Source of the DNA: Microbacterium sp. VKM Ac-2870
Lineage (GTDB): Bacteria; Actinomycetota; Actinomycetes; Actinomycetales; Microbacteriaceae
Reading direction: 5' to 3'
NCBI RefSeq assembly: GCF_015350795.1
Contig: NZ_JADKSH010000002.1
Coordinates: forward strand, 1 to 64,000
DNA length: 64,000 nucleotides
In this document: positions 24,389 through 32,351 of the stretch, one piece after another
Position numbering within the stretch: the first letter of the stretch is position 1
Layout of the letters: each line of letters opens with the position of its first letter
Program-made: the position numbers and the translations under genes
The notes under the pieces: model-generated
Seen by the model: the letters and a program-made list of their open reading frames with translations, nothing else
What the model was told of the DNA's origin: nothing
The model's database searches: none

Positions 24389-25117
24389 ATGACAGAGCGC
24401 TCCGTGACCGGCAACCGTGCCGCCGGGCGCGCGAGGGGAGTGACGACGGTGAAAGCCACGCAGTTCGCGGCGACGGCGCCGACCGGCCCGCATGCGGTGG
24501 CCCGACGAGGCCGCCCCGGCTACGACCGGCAACAGGTCGTCCGCATCGCCGTCGACCTCTTCAACGAGCAGGGGTACGACGCGACCTCGGTCGCCGACCT
24601 CGCATCGCGCCTGGGCCTGACCAAGTCGGCGCTGTACCACCATGTCGACTCCAAGGAGTCGATTCTGCGAGACGCCCTCGACGACGCGTTGACGGCGCTG
24701 GACGCCGTCCTCGACGATGCTCAGGAGCGGCCCGCCGCCGCGATCGAGCGGCTCCGCGACGTCCTGCGGGGCGCCGTCGGGGTACTCGTGGCGAAGCTGC
24801 CCGAGGTGACATTGCTGCTGCGCGTCCGCGGCAACAGCGACATCGAACGCGCCGCCCTCGACCGGCGCCGCACCTTCGACCAGCGGGTGACCGCCCTCGT
24901 TCGCGCCGCACAAGATGAAGGCGCGCTGGTCGGCGACATCGACGCCGCCCTCGCCACCCGCCTCATCTTCGGCATGGTCAACTCGCTCACCGAGTGGTAC
25001 CGGCCCGGCGGCCCCACACCTCCCGACGCGATCGCCGACGATGTGCTGCGTATCGCCCTGGACGGGCTGCAACGACCCTCGCGTCCCCCGTCCGCCTCGA
25101 CAGGAACCACCGGATGA
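24389..25117 (+). CDS. paaR: TetR-family regulator of the phenylacetate genes (PaaR-type)
   Basis: The 242-residue protein has a TetR helix-turn-helix at about residues 44-90 (AVDLFNEQGYDATSVADLASRLGLTKSALYHHVDSKE, here split across the HTH) and a helical ligand domain with MVNSLTEWYRPGG. In other actinobacteria and Thermus the matching regulator represses paa genes and is released by phenylacetyl-CoA. The first 40 residues are not conserved, so an internal start (GTG near 24440 or 24449, with AGGGG nearby) is possible; ATG 24389 would give an almost leaderless mRNA next to the operator. It is divergent from paaF and overlaps paaI. Confidence 0.85.
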   Translation: MTERSVTGNRAAGRARGVTTVKATQFAATAPTGPHAVARRGRPGYDRQQVVRIAVDLFNEQGYDATSVADLASRLGLTKSALYHHVDSKESILRDALDDALTALDAVLDDAQERPAAAIERLRDVLRGAVGVLVAKLPEVTLLLRVRGNSDIERAALDRRRTFDQRVTALVRAAQDEGALVGDIDAALATRLIFGMVNSLTEWYRPGGPTPPDAIADDVLRIALDGLQRPSRPPSASTGTTG

Positions 25118-25548
25118 CGGCGGATGCCGCGGCATCCGCCATTCGTGTCGGCCCCCGCCAGCCCTGGCGCATCGTGCTCGGTGCGCTCGACGAGAAGCTC
25201 GGCATCGAGGTGCACGAGCAGTCGATCGATCGCGTCGTCGCGTCGATGCCGGTCGACGGCAACACTCAGTCGCTCGGGCGCCTGCACGGCGGAGCCAGCG
25301 CCGCGCTCGCCGAGGCGGCGGGCTCGTGGGCCGCTCTGATCTACGCGTCGACGTGGGGCAAAGCCTGCGTCGGTGTCGACCTCAACATCACCCACCACCG
25401 CGGGGCGCGAGCCGGGCGTATCCATGCGACAGCGACGCCCCTGCACCTGGGCCGGCGCTCGGCGACCCACCAGATCGTCGTCACGCACGATGACGGGTCG
25501 CTTCTCGCGACGGCGCGGATCACGAACTTCTTGATCGACCCCGAGTAG
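25114..25548 (+). CDS. paaI: Hotdog-fold acyl-CoA thioesterase, PaaI family
   Basis: The 144-residue protein has the PaaI/4HBT hotdog fold, with LGRLHGGASAALAEAAGSWAAL as the active-site helix and VGVDLNITHHRGARAGRIHATA after it. PaaI rescues coenzyme A by hydrolysing stalled hydroxyphenylacetyl-CoA. ATG 25114 overlaps the paaR stop (ATGA). The first codons sit in a 22-bp perfect palindrome (25119-25140) built from GGATGC/GCATCC. Confidence 0.9.
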   Translation: MTADAAASAIRVGPRQPWRIVLGALDEKLGIEVHEQSIDRVVASMPVDGNTQSLGRLHGGASAALAEAAGSWAALIYASTWGKACVGVDLNITHHRGARAGRIHATATPLHLGRRSATHQIVVTHDDGSLLATARITNFLIDPE

Positions 25549-25922
25549 CCCCGGAAGCGGCGTCGGCTCCCGCTTGGGATGGGCGCCCCCGGCGCGGGCA
25601 TAGGCGAGCAGCACCTCGACGGCCTGGTGCGCGAGCAGATCGAGCGCGGCGCTCTGCTCGGCGGTCAGGTCGCCCTCCTCGTCGTCGAAGACGCAGAGAG
25701 TGCCGATCGCGACGCCGCCCGGAGTGATCAGCGGGCTCGATGCGTAGAAACGGATGTGTCCGCGTTCGCCGGTGACGAAAGGATTGGTGGCGAAGCGCTC
25801 GTCGCCCGGCACAGCGTGGTCGCCACGCGAGCGAGTCCCACCAGGTGCGCTTCGGTGGGGGCGCCGACGATGCCGTACTCGGCGATCGCCTCGGTGCGCG
25901 ACGCGTCGTCAGTGAGCGGCAT
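25549..25922 (-). pseudogene. GAF-domain protein, decayed (internal deletion and frameshift)
   Basis: Two frames carry the two halves of one GAF-domain protein. The first starts at ATG 25922 after GGAG and reads MPLTDDASRTEAIAEYGIVG up to about ARVATTLC. Near 25815 the homologous reading switches frame and continues GDERFATNPFVTGERGHIRFYASSPLITPGG and IGTLCVFDDEEGDLTAEQSA to about 25596. The roughly 35-40 residues expected between the halves are missing, and the reading frame then runs antisense into paaI without its own stop. The gene is therefore broken at two places. GAF proteins of this short type bind a ligand or sense redox state. Confidence 0.75.
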
Positions 25923-25978
25923 CCGGTTCTCCTTCGGGTGCACTCAGGATAGCGGCGCAGCCCCCCTAGGCTGAAGGT

Positions 25979-26518
25979 ATGGCGACCGGCGCGGTGATGC
26001 ACACCTTCGATGTCCAGATCGCCGACGTCGACCGCGGTCTCTACGAGGAGGTAGCGCTGCGCATGGCGCGGCATCCCTCCGAGACCGACGCGTTCATGGT
26101 GACGCGACTGCTCGCCTATTGCCTGGAGTACACCGACGGCATCGCGTTCACCGAAGGAGTCTCGGCCACCGACGAACCCGCCGTCTTGGTGCGCGACGCG
26201 ACCGGCGCGATCACCGCCTGGATCGAGGTCGGCGCTCCCGACGCCGATCGGCTGCACCGCGGTAGCAAGCTCGCCGACCGCACCGTCGTCTACAGTCACC
26301 GCGACCCGGCCAAGCTGCTGCCGCTGTGGGCGGGCAAGAAGATCCACCGCGCGGAGGATATCCCGCTGCGCACGTTCGATGTCGGCTTCGTGGATGCTGC
26401 GGCCGCCGCGGTCGCGCGCCGCAACGCCGTGACCCTCTCGGTGACCGAGGGGCAGCTGTACCTCGACGTCAACGGCGTGAGTCTGTCGTCCGCGCTGCAC
26501 GAGCACGCCCTCGCCTGA
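25979..26518 (+). CDS. YaeQ family protein
   Basis: The 179-residue protein matches the YaeQ family along its length: THTFDVQIADVDRGLYEEVALRMARHPSET-like start, TRLLAYCLEY, WIEVGAPDADRLHRGSKLADR and LWAGKKIHRAEDI. The fold is related to PD-(D/E)XK nucleases, and D, E and K candidates are present (EVGAPD, GSK), but the cellular role is not established. ATG 25979 follows GAAGG closely. It stands alone between the GAF pseudogene and the VIT transporter. Confidence 0.88.
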   Translation: MATGAVMHTFDVQIADVDRGLYEEVALRMARHPSETDAFMVTRLLAYCLEYTDGIAFTEGVSATDEPAVLVRDATGAITAWIEVGAPDADRLHRGSKLADRTVVYSHRDPAKLLPLWAGKKIHRAEDIPLRTFDVGFVDAAAAAVARRNAVTLSVTEGQLYLDVNGVSLSSALHEHALA

Positions 26519-26621
26519 CGCGACCGTGCATGCGCCGCAGGCACACGGGCGGCCCGGGTACGCCGGATTGGTAGGGCTTGCCTTCCTGGCGTCGGTGTCC
26601 GGGGCACCTTAGCGTGAGGGG

Positions 26622-27341
26622 ATGACCGAGATCACCTCTGCCCATCCCGACGAGCCCCACCGCGCCGGAATGGCCCAGCGGCTGAACTGGCTGCGGGCCG
26701 GCGTGCTCGGTGCCAACGACGGCATCGTATCCACGGCGGCGGTCGTTGTCGGTGTCGCCGGGGCAACGTCGGAGGTCATGCCGGTGCTGCTCGCCGGGTC
26801 GGCGGCACTCGTCGGCGGCGCGATCTCCATGGCCCTGGGCGAGTACGTGTCGGTGTCGAGCCAGCGCGACTCGGAGCGTGCGCTCATCGAAAAGGAGCGC
26901 AAGGAACTCGCCGACGACCCCGAGGCCGAGCTCGCCGAGCTCATCGGCATCTACCGAGCCCAAGGACTCACGGAAGACACCGCCACGCGCGTCGCGACCG
27001 AGCTGACCGCGCGCGATGCGCTCGCCGCCCACCTGTCGGCCGAGCTCAACATCGATCAGGACGACGTCGTGAGCCCGTGGCACGCCGCGCTCGCCTCGGC
27101 GATCGCCTTCACCGTCGGTGCTCTGCTGCCGATGGCCACGATTCTGTTCCTGCCGCACCCGGCGCGCCTCATCTGGACGTTCATCGCCGTGCTCGTCGCG
27201 CTCGCGGTCACCGGCTACCTCGCCGCATGGATCGGCGGCGCGAACCGCGGACGCGCGATCATGCGCACGGTCATCGGTGGTGCGCTGGCGCTGGGCGCGA
27301 CGTATCTGGTGGGCACCCTCTTCGGCACCACCGTCGGCTGA
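26622..27341 (+). CDS. VIT1/CCC1-family Fe2+/Mn2+ transporter
   Basis: The 239-residue protein has the five transmembrane segments of the vacuolar-iron-transporter family. Helix 1 and its approach read LNWLRAGVLGANDGIVSTAAVVVGVAGA, and the cytoplasmic acidic metal-binding helices are KERKELADDPEAELAELIGIY. In bacteria such proteins export or compartmentalise Fe(II) and Mn(II). GTGAGGGG precedes ATG 26622. TTGCCT and TTAGCGT upstream could form its promoter. Confidence 0.9.
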   Translation: MTEITSAHPDEPHRAGMAQRLNWLRAGVLGANDGIVSTAAVVVGVAGATSEVMPVLLAGSAALVGGAISMALGEYVSVSSQRDSERALIEKERKELADDPEAELAELIGIYRAQGLTEDTATRVATELTARDALAAHLSAELNIDQDDVVSPWHAALASAIAFTVGALLPMATILFLPHPARLIWTFIAVLVALAVTGYLAAWIGGANRGRAIMRTVIGGALALGATYLVGTLFGTTVG

Positions 27342-27407
27342 TTCGGCGCTTTTCGACTCGCGGCTGCGCCGCACCGCTCGACGATCCCGGCGCGTAGGGT
27401 GAGCCGC

Positions 27408-28418
27408 ATGCGGACACCGGTGGCGTATGTGCGCGGGGCGCGGCATCCCGAGGCCTTCCACGGCCGCGGCGCGGGGCGTCCGTTCTTCGAGGGCTGGTAC
27501 GTCAAGCTCGTCACCGCCGATCGTTCGCAGCGCTGGGCGGTGATCCCCGGGGTCTTCCGCGGCGACGGTTCGGGTGGGATGCCGGTGGACGAGGCCTTCG
27601 TGCAGGTGCTCGACGGGGTGTCGGGACGCTCGTGGTACCACCGATTCGACGCCCACGAGTTCTCGGCATCCGAGCGGATGTTCGATGTGCGGGTCGGAGC
27701 GAACCACTTCGATGCATCCGGGGTCGAACTCGATCTGCCGCAGCTGCGTGGCCGCCTCTCGTACGCGACACCGCTCGAGCCGTGGCCGGTGACGCTGCGT
27801 GAGCCGGGGATCATGGGTTGGTACGGGCTCGTCCCCTTCATGGAGTGCTTCCACGGTGTCGTCTCGTTCGGCCACACCCTCGCCGGCACGCTCGCGGTCG
27901 AGGGCTCCGACGTCCGCTTCGACGACGGCCGCGGCTATATCGAGAAGGACTGGGGTCAGGCCTTTCCCGCGGGGTACGTGTGGCTCGCGTCCAATCACGT
28001 CGACGCGACCAGCGGTGACGGGGCGGGGGCCTCGCTCGTGGCGTCGGTGGCCATCATCCCGTGGCTGCGCGGATCGTTCCGGGGTTCGATCGTGGGTCTG
28101 CGCCACGGCGGGCGCCTGCACCGCTGGGCGACGTACAACGGCGCCCGTGAGCGGGAACTGCAGATCGACGATGACCGCGTGCGGTGGAGCATGAGCGGGC
28201 CCGACGGCATCCTGGAGCTCGAAGCTCAACGGGTACGCGGAGGGTTGCTGCACTCACCGCTGCGCACCGCCATGCATCAGCGCGTGGAAGAGACACTCGA
28301 CGCACGCGTGCGCATCCGGCATACCGACGCCGAGGGACGAGTGCTGCTGGAGGGGACGGGGGAGTGCGCGGGCCTGGAGGTCTTCGGCGACATCGAGCGC
28401 CTGCTCACTCTGCCCTGA
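27408..28418 (+). CDS. Tocopherol-cyclase-like protein (Tocopherol_cycl domain)
   Basis: The 336-residue protein resembles plant and cyanobacterial VTE1-type tocopherol cyclases over its full length. It has RPFFEGWYVKLVTADRSQ near the N-terminus, GIMGWYGLVPFMECFHGVVS in the middle and GRGYIEKDWGQAFPAGYVWL. It is a beta-barrel-rich, lipocalin-like protein without signal peptide. No tocopherol pathway gene is nearby and actinobacteria are not known to make tocopherol, so the substrate must be another prenyl quinone or lipid, or the protein is non-enzymatic. ATG 27408 is chosen; GTG 27399 is also in frame. Confidence 0.8.
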   Translation: MRTPVAYVRGARHPEAFHGRGAGRPFFEGWYVKLVTADRSQRWAVIPGVFRGDGSGGMPVDEAFVQVLDGVSGRSWYHRFDAHEFSASERMFDVRVGANHFDASGVELDLPQLRGRLSYATPLEPWPVTLREPGIMGWYGLVPFMECFHGVVSFGHTLAGTLAVEGSDVRFDDGRGYIEKDWGQAFPAGYVWLASNHVDATSGDGAGASLVASVAIIPWLRGSFRGSIVGLRHGGRLHRWATYNGARERELQIDDDRVRWSMSGPDGILELEAQRVRGGLLHSPLRTAMHQRVEETLDARVRIRHTDAEGRVLLEGTGECAGLEVFGDIERLLTLP

Positions 28419-28450
28419 CGTGGTGGCCGCCGAAGAAGGCGGCCACCACG
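28419..28450. terminator. Bidirectional terminator between convergent genes
   Basis: CGTGGTGGCCGCC pairs perfectly with GGCGGCCACCACG around the loop GAAGAA. It fills the 45-bp gap between the convergent tocopherol-cyclase-like and oxidoreductase genes. Confidence 0.85.
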
Positions 28451-28463
28451 ACGTGCGACCGGC

Positions 28464-29474
28464 TCAGACGCGGACGAGCATCTTTCCGGTGTTGGCTCCA
28501 CGCATCATCGCCAGGAAGGCGTCGACCGTGTTCTCGATGCCGTCGACGATCGTCTCGTCATAGGCGATGCCGCCTTCGGCGAACCACCCGCTCATCTTCT
28601 GCTGGAACTCGGGAGCGAGGTGGAGGTATGCGGCGAGGGTGAATCCCTGCATCCGCAGTCCGCGCGTGATCATGTTCGACATGTTGTCGGGCCCGGGTGT
28701 GCGCTCGGTCGTGTTGTAGCCGGCGATCGCACCGCAGAGCGCAGCCCGTCCACCATCGTTGAACACGTCGAGTGCAGCTTCGAGGTGGCTGCCGCCGACG
28801 TTGTCGAAGAACACGTCGATGCCGTCGGGCGCGGCCTCCGCCAGGAGCGTGCGCACATCTGCGGACTTGTAGTTGAACGCGACGTCGTAACCGTACTTCT
28901 CGGTCAGCAGCGCCACTTTCTCCGGCGTTCCGGCCGAACCGATCACGCGACCGGCGCCGAGGCGCTTGGCGATCTGGCCGACGGCGGTGCCGACGGCACC
29001 TGCCGCGCCGGACACGAACACGGTGTCGCCGGGCTTCAGGTTCGCGATCGCGGTGAGGCCGACATAGGCGGTCAGGCCGGTCAGGCCCAGGATGTGCAGG
29101 TTGAGCGACAGCGGCATGCCCGGGATCTCGGGGAGCGCGCGGAACGTGGCGGCATCTGCCTGGACGATGTCCGACCAGCCGTGCTGGTGCAGCACCACGG
29201 TGCCCACCGGGAGGTCGTCGGATGCCGAGGCGACCACGCGGCCGACGGCGCCGCCGGCGATCGTCGCGCCGATCGCGTAGGGCGCGACGTAGCTGCGGGT
29301 GTCGTTCATACGACCGCGCATGTAGGGGTCGACGGAGACGAACTCGTTGCGCACGCGTACCTCGCCCGGCTGCGGGGCGCCGTAGGTGACGTGTGCGACG
29401 TGGAAGTCGGCGGGAGTCGGCCAGCCGACCGGGCGGGCGGCGAGCTGGATCTGGGTGCTGGTGACGTCTGTCAT
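28464..29474 (-). CDS. NADP-dependent medium-chain oxidoreductase (MDR, LTB4DH/CurA type)
   Basis: The 336-residue zinc-free MDR enzyme has DPYMRGRMND near residue 49, the NADP-binding AGAGAVG-like VSGAAGAVGTAVGQIAKRLGA and FDNVGGSHLEAAL. Members reduce alpha,beta-unsaturated ketones and aldehydes (prostaglandin reductase, curcumin reductase). AAGGAG lies 6 nt before ATG 29474. It follows the DUF1304 gene by 45 nt on the same strand, so both are probably one operon under the TetR gene at 30003, consistent with a stress or electrophile response. Confidence 0.9.
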   Translation of the reverse strand: MTDVTSTQIQLAARPVGWPTPADFHVAHVTYGAPQPGEVRVRNEFVSVDPYMRGRMNDTRSYVAPYAIGATIAGGAVGRVVASASDDLPVGTVVLHQHGWSDIVQADAATFRALPEIPGMPLSLNLHILGLTGLTAYVGLTAIANLKPGDTVFVSGAAGAVGTAVGQIAKRLGAGRVIGSAGTPEKVALLTEKYGYDVAFNYKSADVRTLLAEAAPDGIDVFFDNVGGSHLEAALDVFNDGGRAALCGAIAGYNTTERTPGPDNMSNMITRGLRMQGFTLAAYLHLAPEFQQKMSGWFAEGGIAYDETIVDGIENTVDAFLAMMRGANTGKMLVRV

Positions 29475-29519
29475 TCGTTCTCCTTGTGGGATGGGTTCGG
29501 GGAGGCGGCGCGGGTGGCG

Positions 29520-29906
29520 TCAGAGGAGGAGGCCGATCGCGAGGGCGATCACGCCAAGGAGGGGGATCGTTCCCTGCTTGAGAGCCGCGCCCGCCTTTTC
29601 GGGGCTCGACAGCAGCAGCACGAGCGCGGCGGCGGCCATGGATCCGGCGCCGGCGAACACGAGCGCGGCACCGGCCGCGGTCGACCCGGTGGCGAACAGG
29701 ATGACGCCGACGGCGACGACCACCGCGAGGAACAGGTTGTAGAAGCCCTGGTTGAAGGCCATCTCACGAGTGGCCAGCGCCTCTTCCTCGGTCGTGCCGA
29801 AGGTGGCGCGGGCGCGCGGGCTGGTCCAGCCGATGGATTCCAGCCAGAAGATGAAGACGTGCACGAGTGCCGCGATGGAGGCGAGCACGAGACCGACGAC
29901 GACCAT
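29520..29906 (-). CDS. DUF1304 membrane protein
   Basis: The 128-residue protein has four transmembrane helices and the DUF1304 signature HVFIFWLESIGWTSPRARATFG plus NQGFYNLFLA. Its function is unknown. GAGGAGG lies 6 nt before ATG 29906; the longer reading to 30674 is a shadow of the TetR gene. It is divergent from that regulator and leads the short operon with the MDR oxidoreductase. Confidence 0.88.
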   Translation of the reverse strand: MVVVGLVLASIAALVHVFIFWLESIGWTSPRARATFGTTEEEALATREMAFNQGFYNLFLAVVVAVGVILFATGSTAAGAALVFAGAGSMAAAALVLLLSSPEKAGAALKQGTIPLLGVIALAIGLLL

Positions 29907-29952
29907 GGGGGTTCCTCCTCTGCGTCTCGAAAGACGCACTGTTTCTGAACTG

Positions 29953-29984
29953 ACTGTTTCAATATATACTGAAACGATCGTTTC
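29953..29984. promoter_or_regulatory. TetR operator cluster and promoter region
   Basis: GAAACGATCGTTTC (29971-29984) is a perfect 14-bp palindrome, and GTTTCA/TGAAAC (29956-29975) form a second, overlapping inverted repeat around ATATATAC. The AT-rich spacer can serve as a -10 in both directions. A further ACTGTTTC copy lies at 29938-29945. These lie between the DUF1304 and TetR genes and fit autoregulation plus control of the divergent operon. Confidence 0.75.
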
Positions 29985-30002
29985 CGAAAGGGGCAGGCGC
30001 CC

Positions 30003-30593
30003 ATGGCGAGAAATCGCGAGTTCGACCGCACGGCGGTCGTCCGCGCCGCGCGCCAGTTCTTCTGGGAGCACGGCTATGAGGACGCCTCGATCGCGGGGCT
30101 CGAAGCCGCCACCGGTCTGAACCGATCGAGCATCTACAACGCCTTCGATTCCAAGCGGGGGTTGTTCGACGCCGCGGTGCAGAGCTACCTCGATGAGATC
30201 GTCCGCCCGCGGCTGCAGCCGCTGCAGGTTCCGACGGTCGCCGCCGACGCGCTCGCCGACTACCTGCGGGGCCTCGCCGATGCGTTCGCCCGCGTGGGTT
30301 CGATGCCGGCCGAACACGGATGCCTGCTGATCAACGCCGCGGGAGCACCGGTTGCGCGCGACGCGGAGGTCGCCCGGGTCATCGATGACTATCGCGCAGA
30401 ACTGCACGACGCGTTCGCGCGGGGTGTGCAGGCGGCGCTGCCCACGGCATCCCGGGCTCGCCGTGCCCGCCTGGCCGACGCCGTCACCGGCCAGGTCGTC
30501 GCGGCCTTCGCGCTCGTGCGGATCTCGCACCGCGAAGCGGTGCACAGTCTCGAGACCGCCGCCGCACTGCTCACACCTGACGCCGGCGACTGA
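30003..30593 (+). CDS. TetR-family regulator
   Basis: The 196-residue protein begins MARNREFDRTAVVRAARQFFW, with the helix-turn-helix SIAGLEAATGLNRSSIYNAFDSKRGLF and a ligand domain that includes MPAEHGCLLINAAG, as in the YxaF/AcrR-like group. AAAGGGG precedes ATG 30003. The neighbouring GAAACGATCGTTTC palindromes are its likely sites, controlling itself and the DUF1304/MDR operon. Confidence 0.9.
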   Translation: MARNREFDRTAVVRAARQFFWEHGYEDASIAGLEAATGLNRSSIYNAFDSKRGLFDAAVQSYLDEIVRPRLQPLQVPTVAADALADYLRGLADAFARVGSMPAEHGCLLINAAGAPVARDAEVARVIDDYRAELHDAFARGVQAALPTASRARRARLADAVTGQVVAAFALVRISHREAVHSLETAAALLTPDAGD

Positions 30594-30750
30594 ACGCAGC
30601 AACCCCGCCCAATAGACGCGGCGGCGACAGTCTGCGCACAGATTCGCCCTCACGTCCACCGCGCGCCGATGCATCGTCGTTCTAGTCTTCCCTCACCGCG
30701 TCACTGGGGACCACGGTGCACGCATGACCACGCGAGGGCGGAGCATGGCA

Positions 30751-32301
30751 ATGAGCGACTTCGGCAACACCACACCGATCCATCTGGAACGCGGCGACGG
30801 CAAAGGGCTCGCCGCAGGCACGCTGGGGCTGTGGGGGTCGACCGTCATCGGCCTGGCATCCACCGCGCCGGTTTACTCCCTGGTGGCGACACTCGGCTTC
30901 GTGGTGTTGGCGGTGGGTGCGCAGGCGCCGATCGCCTTCATCATCGCCTTCGTGCCGATGCTGTTCACCGCCTTCGCCTACCGCGAGCTCAACAACGCGG
31001 TGCCCGACTGCGGTACCACCTTCACCTGGGGTACGAAGGCGTTCGGACCCTGGGTGGGCTGGATGGGCGGCTGGGGCGTCGCGATCGCCGGAATGGTCGT
31101 GCTCGCCAACCTCGCCCAGATCGGCTCGATCTACTTCTGGGCGCTGTTCGGACTCAGCCTCGAGAACAACGATTGGCGCATCATCCTCGTCGCGGTCGTG
31201 TTCATCGCGGCGATGACGTGGGTGAGCTGGCGCGGCGTCGAGATCGGTGAGCGCATCCAGAACGTGCTGCTCGGGGTGCAGTACCTCGCCCTGGCGGTGT
31301 TCGTCGTCGCCGCGCTCTGGCAGTTCTTCGCGGGCAGCGCCCCGGCGGCGACGCCGTTCGAGTGGGACTGGCTGAACCCCTTCGCCTTCACCGACTACCA
31401 CGGCTTCACCGAAGCCGTGCTCCTCGCTCTGTTCATCTACTGGGGATGGGACTCGTGCCTCGCCCTGAATGAGGAGACGAAGGATCCCAAGCGCATTCCG
31501 GGCCGCGCGGCCCTGCTGACCACCGTGATCCTCCTCTTTACGTACGTGTCGGTCACGATCGCGGCGATGATGTACGCAGGGCTCGGCGAAGACGGCACGG
31601 GTCTGGGCAACGCCGACAACGCCGACGACTTCTTCCTGGCGGTCAAGGACGGCCTGCTCGGACCGTGGGGCTGGCTGCTCGTCGTCGCGGTGCTGATCTC
31701 GGCGGTGTCGTCGACGCAGACGACCATCCTCCCGACGGCGCGCGGGACGCTCGCGATGGGCGTCTACCGGGCGCTGCCGGCCCGCTTCAAGAACGTGCAC
31801 CCGGTGTACAAGACGCCGTCGTTCTCGACGATCGTCGGCGGTACGGTCGCCATCTGCTACTACCTCGGGATGACGCTCATCAGCGACAACATCCTGCAGG
31901 ACTCGATCTCGTCGCTCGGTCTCGCGATCGCCTTCTACTACGCGATCACGGGCTACGCCTGCGTCTGGTACTTCCGCCGCGACCTGCGCACCTCCGCCCG
32001 CGACCTCTGGCTGAAGGGCATCTTCCCCCTGCTGGGCGCCCTCATGCTCACGTTCGCCTTCGTGCAGTCGGCGATCGACATGTACGACGTCGCCTACGGC
32101 AACACGGTGCTGTTGGGCATCGGCGGCACGTTCGTCGTCGGTATCGGGGCGCTGCTGGTCGGGGTCGTCCTGATGTTCGTCTGGTACGCCTTCCCCCGCT
32201 CGAAGCCGTTCTTCCAGGGCCGCGCGCTCAACCGTGAGACGCCGGTGCTCGTGCCGGAAGAGCCGGGCGACATCATCCGCTCGATCGACGGCGGCATCTG
32301 A
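30751..32301 (+). CDS. APC-family amino acid/polyamine permease
   Basis: The 516-residue protein has about twelve transmembrane helices. Helix 1 reads LGLWGSTVIGLASTAPVYSL, unlike the first permease in the window, and SWRGVEIGERIQNVLLGVQY and YWGWDSCLALNEETKDPKRIPGRA place it with the APC (YdgI/EAT-like) branch. GGAG lies 7 nt before ATG 30751; ATG 30724 and 30745 are less well spaced. It is followed 50 nt later by a saccharopine-dehydrogenase-like gene, so it probably imports the substrate of that enzyme, for example lysine or a related diamine. Confidence 0.85.
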   Translation: MSDFGNTTPIHLERGDGKGLAAGTLGLWGSTVIGLASTAPVYSLVATLGFVVLAVGAQAPIAFIIAFVPMLFTAFAYRELNNAVPDCGTTFTWGTKAFGPWVGWMGGWGVAIAGMVVLANLAQIGSIYFWALFGLSLENNDWRIILVAVVFIAAMTWVSWRGVEIGERIQNVLLGVQYLALAVFVVAALWQFFAGSAPAATPFEWDWLNPFAFTDYHGFTEAVLLALFIYWGWDSCLALNEETKDPKRIPGRAALLTTVILLFTYVSVTIAAMMYAGLGEDGTGLGNADNADDFFLAVKDGLLGPWGWLLVVAVLISAVSSTQTTILPTARGTLAMGVYRALPARFKNVHPVYKTPSFSTIVGGTVAICYYLGMTLISDNILQDSISSLGLAIAFYYAITGYACVWYFRRDLRTSARDLWLKGIFPLLGALMLTFAFVQSAIDMYDVAYGNTVLLGIGGTFVVGIGALLVGVVLMFVWYAFPRSKPFFQGRALNRETPVLVPEEPGDIIRSIDGGI

Positions 32302-32351
32302 GGCCGGCGCCCTCTCCCGCATCCTCTCTCCTGACATCGACAAGGAACATC

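Noticed and set aside
26570..26592. IdeR/DtxR-like iron box before the VIT transporter
   Set aside because: Too few matches to the TTAGGTTAGGCTAACCTAA consensus in any register.
30682..32343. 553-codon minus-strand open frame
   Set aside because: Antisense shadow of the APC permease; the translation is Glu/Arg/Asp/Gly-rich and featureless.
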